From Caldifarciminota bacterium (GTDB taxonomy: Bacteria > Hydrothermota > Hydrothermia > LBFQ01 > DSFT01): a stretch of DNA of 8,642 nt. The DNA is taken from contig WGAQ01000096.1 of assembly GCA_015494735.1 (NCBI GenBank), positions 1 through 8,642 on the forward strand, read 5' to 3'. Below the pieces are notes generated by a model. That model was not told the origin of the DNA and did no database searches. It saw nothing but the letters and a program-made list of their open reading frames with translations. The position numbers and the translations under genes are program-made. This document shows positions 1-5,426 of this stretch, one piece after another; within the stretch, counting starts at the first letter, position 1; the number at the start of each line of letters is the position of its first letter.

Positions 1-60
1 GAAATTTATCGATTAAGTTCATTTCATTCAATGCTTTATACCCACCATTTCAATTTCCGA

Positions 61-170
61 GGTTCTCCCAAAGGGATAAATATCTGCGCTTCAATCACAT
101 ATCATTGCGACAGATTTGCACTTTGAATCACCATTCCCCAGAACCCTTAATTTGCCAAAAGGTTCTCCCA
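61..170. repeat. 10-bp direct repeat, 100 bp apart
   Basis: GGTTCTCCCA occurs at 61-70 and again at 161-170, exactly 100 bp apart, each preceded by an AATTT-containing stretch. Upstream of the second copy, AGAACC lies in inverted orientation to GGTTCT. The role is unknown. Two copies of a 10-mer in 500 bp are unusual but could be chance. Confidence 0.4.
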
Positions 171-185
171 TGACCAGCCGGTCAT
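170..185. repeat. Small hairpin with following T-run
   Basis: ATGACC and GGTCAT form a 6-bp stem with a 4-nt loop (AGCC), followed on the plus strand by TTTTCG. It could be a weak terminator for a plus-strand unit entering from the left, or an operator. The stem is short and no upstream gene is visible. Confidence 0.3.
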
Positions 186-333
186 TTTCGCTCAATTAGT
201 CCGATTACAATCGACTGAAACACTTCTATTTGTTCCACTTTATTCGACCAACCACTAACCATATCCGAAAACAAATTCGTTCTTTGACGGGTGGAATTTC
301 TTCAGTTCAATTATGGTCATAAGGGATTTTCGA

Positions 334-348
334 CCATCGAATCGATGG
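334..348. repeat. 15-bp perfect palindrome
   Basis: CCATCGA-A-TCGATGG is a perfect 7+1+7 inverted repeat. With a 1-nt centre it cannot form a normal RNA hairpin, so it looks more like a binding site for a dimeric DNA-binding protein than a terminator. No promoter of a known gene is close; the nuoF promoter is about 1.4 kb away. Confidence 0.4.
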
Positions 349-510
349 AAATCATCTTCACAGCATCGAAATATTCCGTCAATTTATAAAATTTGTCGAA
401 TTTTGAAATGAACTTTACATTATCTGGTCATTTGTCAAATTATGTTCTTTCCACTCACTTTTACCATTCAATCCCACAACACCAAAAGCGCTGAGTATGA
501 ACATGTTAAG

Positions 511-534
511 AAAACGGACGGGCGGAGGCCCGTC
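511..534 (-). terminator. Intrinsic terminator of nuoF
   Basis: Read on the minus strand, GACGGGC-CTCC-GCCCGTC forms a 7-bp GC-rich stem with a 4-nt loop, followed by CGTTTTCTT. The first stem bases (534-533) are the last two bases of the nuoF TGA stop codon, so the hairpin begins inside the stop codon. This ends nuoF transcription immediately and makes nuoF a single-gene unit at its 3' side. Confidence 0.85.
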
Positions 535-1789
535 AGACATGAGCAGCAGATTCCAGTAATTTCTCCCCAAAGACATCCAGATACTTCCGCAGCATCCACT
601 GCGCTCCCTCACCCAGAGGGCAGAAGGTCTTACCCTTTATGTAATCGGCTATGGAATAAAGTTTATCTATATCGGAAGGCTCGCCATAACCCAGTTCGAT
701 TTTCCTGAGAATCCTGGTGGCCCAGGGAAGACCTTCACGGCATGGAGTGCACCATCCGCAACTCTCGAAGGCAAAGAACTGGACGGAACGGCGCACGATT
801 TGAATAAGGGGATACCTGTCATCTATAACTATAACCGCCGCAGAACCGAGCATGGAACCAACCCGTGCCACATCCTCATAGGATGCAGGAGTATCCAGTT
901 CATCCCCCACAAGAATGGGAGCGGAAAGACCGCCCGGCACCACAGCCACCAGATTGGAGCCATCTCTCAGGCCACCGGCGTATTCGATTAACTGCCTGAA
1001 GGTCACCTTACCCAGTTCGAATTCAGCCACGAGGGGCTTTTTAACAGCGCCAGAAATGGTGAAAATCTTCGTTCCAGGACTCTGCTCCGTGCCCATGGAG
1101 CGATACCAGTCGGCCCCATTCTCGATTATAAGGGGAACATTGGCCACAGTCTCGACATTATTGACGATGGTGGGTTTTCCATAAAGTCCCTTCTGTGCGG
1201 GAAACGGTGGTTTCAGTCGGGGATGCCCCCTCTTACCTTCCAGAGAATTCAAAAGGGCAGTCTCCTCACCGCAGATGTATGCCCCCGCTCCCGGATAAAC
1301 GTGAAGGTGGAGCGTATACCCCGTCCCGAGTATATTCTCACCGAGAAGACCATGCTGATAGGCTTCCTCTATCGCCCTCTTCAGAATCCTGAAGGCATCC
1401 CTGTATTCGGCCCTCAGGTATATGAAGGCTTCGCTGGCTTTTATAGCATAGGCACCGATGATGATACCCTCTATGAGAAGATGAGGAGCCTTTTCCAGAA
1501 TCTCCCTGTCCTTGAAAGTCCCGGGCTCTCCCTCGTCCGCATTGACCACGAAGTAATGCTCCTGGCCATCGTCGGGGACGAAACCCCACTTAACTCCGGT
1601 GGGGAAACCTGCACCCCCCCTTCCCCTGAGACCGGAATTCTTCACCTCCTCTATGATGGCTTTCCGGTCCTTAATCTCCAGAAGAGCCTTTCGAACAGCC
1701 CTATAACCGCCCTTCGCCACATAGGCGTCATAAGATTGGGGATTTTCCCCTTCCGTAAATCGAAGTAGTATTCTATTTTCTGAAATCAT
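533..1789 (-). CDS. nuoF: NuoF-type NADH-binding flavoprotein subunit
   Basis: This is a 418-aa protein of the complex I 51-kDa family (NuoF/Nqo1, also found in NAD-dependent hydrogenases and formate dehydrogenases). It oxidises NADH through FMN and passes electrons to a 4Fe-4S cluster. Visible motifs are the FMN-binding GRGGAGFPTG (residues 56-65), the NADH/FMN loop ADEGEPGTFKDRE (84-96), the Gly-rich YPGAGAYICGEETAL (165-179) and the cluster ligands C344, C347 and C350 in ESCGWCTPCREG with C390 in TFCPLGEG. Length matches single-domain NuoF. There is no fused thioredoxin-like 2Fe-2S domain and no C-terminal ferredoxin extension. The ATG at 1789 is the only sensible start and lies 6 nt after a TAAACT box, implying a leaderless mRNA. 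No nuoE, nuoG or hydrogenase gene is beside it: the upstream neighbour is divergent and a terminator follows directly. Its electron-accepting partner must therefore be encoded elsewhere. The family call is firm; the specific complex is unknown. Confidence 0.93.
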   Translation of the reverse strand: MISENRILLRFTEGENPQSYDAYVAKGGYRAVRKALLEIKDRKAIIEEVKNSGLRGRGGAGFPTGVKWGFVPDDGQEHYFVVNADEGEPGTFKDREILEKAPHLLIEGIIIGAYAIKASEAFIYLRAEYRDAFRILKRAIEEAYQHGLLGENILGTGYTLHLHVYPGAGAYICGEETALLNSLEGKRGHPRLKPPFPAQKGLYGKPTIVNNVETVANVPLIIENGADWYRSMGTEQSPGTKIFTISGAVKKPLVAEFELGKVTFRQLIEYAGGLRDGSNLVAVVPGGLSAPILVGDELDTPASYEDVARVGSMLGSAAVIVIDDRYPLIQIVRRSVQFFAFESCGWCTPCREGLPWATRILRKIELGYGEPSDIDKLYSIADYIKGKTFCPLGEGAQWMLRKYLDVFGEKLLESAAHV

Positions 1790-1795
1790 GAATAA

Positions 1796-1803
1796 AGTTT
1801 AAA
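1796..1803 (-). promoter_or_regulatory. nuoF promoter -10 box (leaderless)
   Basis: The minus strand reads TTTAAACT, then TTATTC, then the nuoF ATG. The TAAACT core ends 6 nt before the start codon, where transcription would begin, so the mRNA would have no 5' leader. No Shine-Dalgarno sequence is present and no -35 box is evident. The same box precedes the M24 peptidase gene and the tryptophanase leader. Confidence 0.6.
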
Positions 1804-1860
1804 GTCCCCACTCACGAATCCGTTCCAGGATTTTCGAGGGTTAAAGGCAGGAATCGGCTT

Positions 1861-1866
1861 TATAAT
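1861..1866 (+). promoter_or_regulatory. -10 box TATAAT (leaderless) for the acidic Roadblock-like gene
   Basis: A consensus TATAAT lies 7 nt before the ATG at 1874, so transcription should start at or next to the start codon. No Shine-Dalgarno sequence and no clear -35 are seen. It lies back to back with the nuoF promoter in an 84-bp divergent spacer. Confidence 0.65.
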
Positions 1867-1873
1867 TTCCGAC

Positions 1874-2758
1874 ATGAATCTAAAGCCAGTTGTGGAAAGT
1901 ATAATCGACGCTCTTAGAGAAAAAGGACTGGACGAAGAATCCATAGAAACCATATTGAATGTGTGGAAATCCAGAGAGGGCGTGAGCGACCTGAATACGA
2001 ATTACGACAGAAATAAAATTCGCTCCCTGTTTCAGGTAATAGAAGATTATTTCAATTCCAGCCTCGTGCCTCCACCGGAAGAGGTGGCCCGGGAGGAAGA
2101 GGAGAGCATAGACCAGGAAGATTTAGAAGAATCCATCGAAAAAGAGCTGGAAGAACTCGTAAAAATCTTATCCAGCTCCCCTGAAGAGCCGGAAGAGGAG
2201 ATGCCCATAATAGAAACCGGGGAAGAGGAAAAGGAAGAACTGGATGAAGAACTGGAGAGGGAATTGCGCGAATTCGCCGAATTCCTCGAAACCCATGGCC
2301 AGTTCGGGGAGGAAGAGGCTCCGAAGGAGAAGGAGACGGCCGAAGAAACCCGTCCACCGGTGAAGATAGTGGAGAAGGAGGAGGAGAAGAAACTCAGAAC
2401 CCTCGTCGAGGAACTGGTGGAAAGCACTCCCGAACCGGTCAGGATGTCCGATGTGCAGATACGGGGTCTGAGGCTTGCAGCTGTTATAAGCGGGGATGAG
2501 GTGGAAAAGATACTCATCTTCAGGGAGGGGGATGAGAAGCCGGCAATAGGCAAACTGCAGAAAACCATATCATCGATATGGAAATTTACGGGATATGAGG
2601 TTCATGGATTCGACAGCTTCCACGTCAAGTCGGGCGCCCTCATCCTCTACGGTGAGAAGATAGAAGGGAAAACCTATATAGTCGTCGTGGAATCCGAAAC
2701 CGTCGGAGGGGCGAAGTTCATCGTGCTGGCCCTCAGGAAGATGCTCTCGCAGGAGTAA
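1874..2758 (+). CDS. Acidic protein with C-terminal Roadblock/LC7-like domain
   Basis: This 294-aa protein has three parts. Residues 1-62 are predicted helical. Residues 66-185 are a very Glu-rich linker, probably disordered or coiled-coil. Residues about 192-294 form a compact domain. The last part shows two strands (LAAVISG and EKILIF), a long helix (about 224-239), three more strands (around 242, 254 and 267) and a final helix after GGAKF. That order fits the Roadblock/LC7 fold, whose bacterial members bind Ras-like MglA GTPases. The fold is inferred from pattern, not from a clear signature. No signal peptide or membrane segment is seen, so it is probably cytoplasmic. The ATG at 1874 is 7 nt after TATAAT, suggesting a leaderless message. 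It is transcribed alone, divergent from nuoF and convergent with the peptidase. A DUF4388-like protein, a frequent companion of Roadblock proteins, is encoded about 1.2 kb away. Confidence 0.75.
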   Translation: MNLKPVVESIIDALREKGLDEESIETILNVWKSREGVSDLNTNYDRNKIRSLFQVIEDYFNSSLVPPPEEVAREEEESIDQEDLEESIEKELEELVKILSSSPEEPEEEMPIIETGEEEKEELDEELERELREFAEFLETHGQFGEEEAPKEKETAEETRPPVKIVEKEEEKKLRTLVEELVESTPEPVRMSDVQIRGLRLAAVISGDEVEKILIFREGDEKPAIGKLQKTISSIWKFTGYEVHGFDSFHVKSGALILYGEKIEGKTYIVVVESETVGGAKFIVLALRKMLSQE

Positions 2759-2774
2759 AAGGGGGAAACCCCCT
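2757..2774 (-). terminator. Short intrinsic terminator of the M24 peptidase gene
   Basis: On the minus strand AGGGGG-TTT-CCCCCT is followed by TTTA. The stem starts with the last two bases of the peptidase TAG stop codon and fills the 14-bp gap between two convergent stop codons. On the plus strand there is no T-run after the hairpin, so it serves the minus strand best, though the hairpin may slow transcription in both directions. Confidence 0.6.
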
Positions 2775-3855
2775 ACTCTATCTTCAATTCGTTTATATTC
2801 TTCGTGGTCCTGGTTATGATTTCCAGACCTCCGCTGGAAGCATCCGCATAAACCATATCCTCTATTCTGACTCCGAATTTACCCTCGAGATATATGCCCG
2901 GCTCCACCGTGAAGACCTCCCCTCCCTTCAGGACATATTCGGATGCCCTGTGAGAGAAATAGGGGGCTTCGTGAATCTCCAGGCCTATCCCATGTCCCAG
3001 TCCGTGTCCGAAATTTTCGCCGAAACCATTCTCCCTTATGTAATCCCTCGCTATTGCATCCACTTCCCTGTTCGTCATGCCCACTCTGGCCCTCTCCTCC
3101 ACCATCTCCTGGGCCTCCAGAACTATGTTGTAAATCTCCAGGAAGTCCTCCGTGGGCCTGCTCCCCACCCACACGGTCCTCGTCATATCGGAGGCATATC
3201 CCCTGTAGAACACGCCGAAATCCAGCAGTAAAACATCGTTTGGAGCGATGACCACATCCCGGGGACTCGCATGGGGAAGGGCCGAATGGGGGCCGCTCGC
3301 CACTATAGGCCTGAATGAAACATCATCCGCTCCCAGTTTCTTTGCGAGATATTCGATTTCTATGGCCACATCCCTCTCGGTCATCTTCCCGGGCTCTATG
3401 AAATTCATGATTTCCCAGAAAAGACGATGGTTTATCTCCTGAGATTTCCTGAGGAGTTCTAGCTCTTCCGGGCTCTTTATAATCCTCAAATCCTCCACCA
3501 CCCCATCGAGGGGAACCAGCTCCACCCCCTCCAGTTTCTCCTTCATGTTATTGAAGGAGACGACCGTTACATGATTTCCCTCCACACCGAGGGTCTTTAT
3601 GCCATATTCCGACACGAGTTTCTTCAATTCGTCCATATAGGAGCCATACACGACGATTTCGAATCCCTCCCTCACCTCCTGCCTGGACTGAATCTTGTAC
3701 CGGAAATCCGTCATGAAGATGGCCGCATCTCTCGTTATCAGCACCTGACCGTTGCTTCCGGTGAATCCTGTAAGATACCTGACGTTTATCAGATTGGTAA
3801 CAAGGAAACCATCCAGTCCCTTCTCCGACAGGAGATTCCGTATTTTTGCTACCAT
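2773..3855 (-). CDS. M24B Xaa-Pro aminopeptidase/dipeptidase
   Basis: This 360-aa cytoplasmic metallopeptidase of family M24B (PepQ/PepP, pita-bread fold) removes or splits N-terminal residues next to proline. The N-terminal creatinase-like domain spans about residues 1-125 and the catalytic domain about 130-357. All five metal ligands are visible: D212 (LLLDFG), D223 (ASDMTRTV), H288 (GHGLGHGIG), E318 (TVEPGIY) and E332 (VRIEDMV). The helper histidines H190, H195 (GPHSALPHA) and H295 (LEIHE) are present too. The length is typical of the short prokaryotic members. The start was set at ATG 3855. A longer reading frame runs to a TTG at 3921, but ATG 3855 lies 7 nt after a TAAACT box, matching nuoF, and the protein then begins MVAKIRNLL as expected for the family. 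Dipeptidase and aminopeptidase activities cannot be told apart here. It may supply amino acids in a peptide-fermenting metabolism. Confidence 0.93.
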   Translation of the reverse strand: MVAKIRNLLSEKGLDGFLVTNLINVRYLTGFTGSNGQVLITRDAAIFMTDFRYKIQSRQEVREGFEIVVYGSYMDELKKLVSEYGIKTLGVEGNHVTVVSFNNMKEKLEGVELVPLDGVVEDLRIIKSPEELELLRKSQEINHRLFWEIMNFIEPGKMTERDVAIEIEYLAKKLGADDVSFRPIVASGPHSALPHASPRDVVIAPNDVLLLDFGVFYRGYASDMTRTVWVGSRPTEDFLEIYNIVLEAQEMVEERARVGMTNREVDAIARDYIRENGFGENFGHGLGHGIGLEIHEAPYFSHRASEYVLKGGEVFTVEPGIYLEGKFGVRIEDMVYADASSGGLEIITRTTKNINELKIE

Positions 3856-3862
3856 AGGAGAA

Positions 3863-3870
3863 AGTTTAAA
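3863..3870 (-). promoter_or_regulatory. M24 peptidase promoter -10 box (leaderless)
   Basis: The minus strand reads TTTAAACT, then TTCTCCT, then the ATG at 3855. The spacing of 7 nt predicts a leaderless mRNA and decides the start codon over the upstream in-frame TTG and ATG, which lie upstream of this box. No -35 element is evident. Confidence 0.6.
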
Positions 3871-3934
3871 GGAGCGAAGGTGAATTACATACGAATTTGC
3901 TAAGGATTTCATGCCCCGCAATGCCTCTCCATGC

Positions 3935-3940
3935 TATAAA
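3935..3940 (+). promoter_or_regulatory. -10 box TATAAA for the DUF4388-CYTH operon
   Basis: TATAAA (within TATAAAAT) lies 11 nt before the ATG at 3952. Transcription would start about 4-5 nt before the codon, leaving at most a very short leader containing GGGG. If TAAAAT at 3937-3942 is the true box, the leader is shorter still. It shares the 96-bp divergent spacer with the peptidase promoter. Confidence 0.5.
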
Positions 3941-3951
3941 ATTCATAGGGG

Positions 3952-4812
3952 ATGGCCAAAACAGTTCAGAGTTATAATCTGGTTTTGACGCTCATAGAAC
4001 TCATAAACAGAAGATATACAGGGCAGATAACCATAATGGAGAATCCCGGAAGTTCGGGAATCATAATTCTCATGAAGGAGGGTGCCATATACAGCATAAA
4101 GGGAAGCGAAAAGGAGGGAATAGCAGCCCTTTCCCAGCTGGTAAAGTGGCAAAGAGGCTTTTTCAGACTCGAGGAAGTGAATGATACTTCCGTATTCGAG
4201 GGCAGGGAGCCTATAAAGATAGAGGGACTTCTCAGGTATATGATAGAGCAGAACAAACTCAAAAGGGATGAATTCGTGCCGATATTCCGCAAAACAGTAC
4301 TGGAATACCTGATGAAAAGGGAGAATACAGTCACAATAAAGGATGAATACAGAACCCTGAAGGACATACTGGACAGGGTGGAAATGGAGAACCTCAAACC
4401 GGCGGTGATTTACATGGCCAGTCCCGACAGGAAACTCCTCATCCTCCTGGGGGAAAATGACAGCATGGTCATTGGCGAAAAAGCGAAGGTTTCCCTCCAG
4501 AAGGCCATGAAAATATCCTTCCTGCACAGATTCTCGTACTTCATATATCCGGTGAAGGGGGAGAAGAAGGTCCTCCTTCTGGAAGAGCTGATAGAAATCA
4601 TGAAGAACGACGTGTTTCAAAACGGCATAATACCCTATCCACCCAATCCGATGGACATAAGGGAGATAATCGATAGCAACGATGTGGTCATATTTTACTC
4701 GAAGAATAAGAAGGGTCTGAGGACCCTGCCATGTGTAAGGGGGGAGTGTTTCCAGAAATTGGAAGATTTCAAGCGATTCTTCGAAAAGGAGGTGCATTAT
4801 GTTGCATGGTAG
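3952..4812 (+). CDS. DUF4388/PATAN-like domain protein
   Basis: This is a 286-aa soluble protein. Residues about 5-76 resemble the DUF4388 (PATAN) domain: an opening helix (LVLTLIELINRR), a G-x-I strand (TGQITIME), a hydrophobic strand ending in a turn (GIIILMKEGAIYSIKG), a helix (GIAALSQLVKW) and a closing RGFFRLEE. In known proteins this domain is often joined to response-regulator, Roadblock or GTPase-related modules in gliding, polarity and signalling systems. Residues about 85-286 are not recognised. They are mixed alpha/beta, with a hydrophobic strand pair at 150-168, and could hold a second small sensory domain. No signal peptide or transmembrane segment is seen. The ATG at 3952 is supported by the nearby TATAAA box. 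The gene overlaps the next by 14 nt, so the two are cotranscribed and probably translationally coupled. A functional link to the Roadblock-like gene at 1874 is inferred. Confidence 0.75.
   Translation: MAKTVQSYNLVLTLIELINRRYTGQITIMENPGSSGIIILMKEGAIYSIKGSEKEGIAALSQLVKWQRGFFRLEEVNDTSVFEGREPIKIEGLLRYMIEQNKLKRDEFVPIFRKTVLEYLMKRENTVTIKDEYRTLKDILDRVEMENLKPAVIYMASPDRKLLILLGENDSMVIGEKAKVSLQKAMKISFLHRFSYFIYPVKGEKKVLLLEELIEIMKNDVFQNGIIPYPPNPMDIREIIDSNDVVIFYSKNKKGLRTLPCVRGECFQKLEDFKRFFEKEVHYVAW
4787..4794 (+). promoter_or_regulatory. Strong Shine-Dalgarno site for the CYTH gene
   Basis: AGGAGGTG inside the end of the upstream gene matches the anti-Shine-Dalgarno end of bacterial 16S rRNA. The GGAGG core ends 6 nt before the ATG at 4799. 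It supports that start and shows independent initiation despite the gene overlap. It contrasts with the leaderless first genes of the units. Confidence 0.85.
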
Positions 4813-5383
4813 AGAAGTGGAGATTAAATACAGAATCAGGGACCCCCTGGAGATATCGCGATTCGTGGAGAAGAGATGGGGGGTCAGGGGGAAGAGGAAG
4901 CGGATATACGATGTGTACTTCGATACCCCCTCGCTGGATTTGATAAAGGGGAGCATAGCCTTCCGCACCCGCGAAATAGCCTCGGATGGAGAAAAGAAGA
5001 CCTATCTCATCACCTACAAGCGCAAGATAAAGACCAGCGACCATATAATGCACAGGGAGGAGATAGAAAAGGAGATAGATGCCGAAATCTACGAAAGCCT
5101 CCATCTTTCGGACTACATCGAGTTCGACTTCGAGGGGCACAGGGGCAAAATTTCCCCTGTCATAGGCATCGAATCCCATCGCATGGAATACGACCTCGGA
5201 AAGGTGAAGATAGTGATAGACGAGGTGAAGTTCTCGGATGAGCTCATGGAATTCTTTCTGGAAATAGAGGGCCCTGAGGAGGAAATACGGAAGATTAGAA
5301 GCGAACTGGAACAAAGATTCCACCTCGAGCCCCTGACCCTGTCCAAACTGGAGATGGGACTTAAGTATATGGGTCTGCACTGA
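4799..5383 (+). CDS. CYTH domain protein (CyaB/ThTPase-like)
   Basis: This 194-aa single-domain protein belongs to the CYTH superfamily of triphosphate-tunnel enzymes, which includes class IV adenylate cyclase CyaB and thiamine triphosphatase. The signature ExExK is E6, E8 and K10 (REVEIKYRI). Expected tunnel residues follow in order: YDVYFDTP (37-44), R56 and R58 in FRTRE, the basic TYKRK (72-76), the acidic REEIEKEI (87-93), KIVIDEV (137-143), the paired acids of FLEIEG (E155, E157) and SKLEMGL (182-188) near the end. It probably binds Mg2+ or Mn2+ and hydrolyses or cyclises a triphosphorylated substrate in the cytoplasm. Whether that is ATP to cAMP, thiamine triphosphate or tripolyphosphate cannot be read from sequence. 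Length is normal for CyaB-type members. It is the second gene of an operon with the DUF4388-like protein. An inverted repeat begins at the last base of its stop codon. Confidence 0.88.
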   Translation: MLHGREVEIKYRIRDPLEISRFVEKRWGVRGKRKRIYDVYFDTPSLDLIKGSIAFRTREIASDGEKKTYLITYKRKIKTSDHIMHREEIEKEIDAEIYESLHLSDYIEFDFEGHRGKISPVIGIESHRMEYDLGKVKIVIDEVKFSDELMEFFLEIEGPEEEIRKIRSELEQRFHLEPLTLSKLEMGLKYMGLH

Positions 5384-5426
5384 GGGTCCCTTTAAACTTA
5401 ATTTGTGAAATCAGAGCAGGGACCCT
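5383..5426. repeat. Paired AGGGWCCCT palindromes flanking a promoter
   Basis: AGGGTCCCT (5383-5391) and AGGGACCCT (5418-5426) are each 4+1+4 palindromes and are perfect reverse complements of each other, with centres 35 bp apart. The TTTAAACT box and the predicted start point lie between them. As DNA they look like twin operators for a dimeric regulator of the tryptophanase operon. As RNA in a transcript from the upstream CYTH gene they form a 9-bp stem with a 26-nt loop, followed by GGCTTTTATT, which could act as a terminator starting at the CYTH stop codon. Confidence 0.55.
5391..5398 (+). promoter_or_regulatory. Tryptophanase operon promoter -10 box
   Basis: TTTAAACT is identical to the boxes of nuoF and the M24 peptidase gene. 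Transcription should begin about 6-7 nt later, at 5405-5406, where a GTG occurs. Unlike the others, the first supported gene starts 103 nt further on and has its own strong ribosome site, so this unit has a real leader. Confidence 0.55.

Larger units (their letters stand above)
1..510. other. AT-rich intergenic region, no supported gene
   Basis: This stretch is visibly more AT-rich than the rest of the window, at roughly 35-40% GC by partial hand count. All six frames are broken by stops and none gives a convincing protein. It contains a 15-bp palindrome, a 10-bp direct repeat and a small hairpin, listed separately. On the minus strand three short open stretches follow each other in different frames (about 424-317, 320-255 and 259-182), with protein-like composition. 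They could be the remains of a gene with frameshifts, but short open stretches are expected by chance in AT-rich DNA. A minus-strand TATAAA at 40-35 precedes an ATG at 22-20 that stays open to the left edge, which could be the first seven codons of a gene outside the window. The right boundary is the nuoF terminator. Confidence 0.6.

Noticed and set aside
1..510. CRISPR array or tRNA in the gene-free region
   Set aside because: There is only one 10-bp repeat pair and no regular spacers, and no cloverleaf-like set of stems or T-loop motif (GGTTCAANNC type) was found.
1223..1768. A 181-codon plus-strand open frame inside nuoF
   Set aside because: nuoF on the other strand carries all family motifs across this stretch. 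The plus-strand peptide shows no domain.
2320..2400. Purine-rich GAGGAG-like tandem repeats
   Set aside because: They are simply GAA/GAG/AAG codons of the acidic linker, with no fixed unit or period.
2047..2568. A 173-codon minus-strand frame rich in serine opposite the 1874 gene
   Set aside because: It is the complement of the Glu-rich linker (GAA/GAG read as Ser/Phe/Leu codons), so its low-complexity composition is an artefact.
3856..3921. Longer N-terminus for the M24 peptidase starting at TTG 3921
   Set aside because: The extra 22 residues would cover the TTTAAACT promoter box and do not match the family N-terminus. ATG 3855 fits the shared leaderless spacing.
3943..4968. A 341-codon open frame on the minus strand, antisense to the DUF4388 and CYTH genes
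   Set aside because: It crosses two well-supported plus-strand genes and their overlap, has no recognisable domain and no promoter or ribosome site. Its openness is explained by the codon usage of the opposite strand.
1796..5398. Archaeal TATA boxes (TTTAAA/TATAAA)
   Set aside because: They lie 6-11 nt before start codons, too close for an archaeal TATA box about 25 nt before the transcription start, and the genes are bacterial in type.
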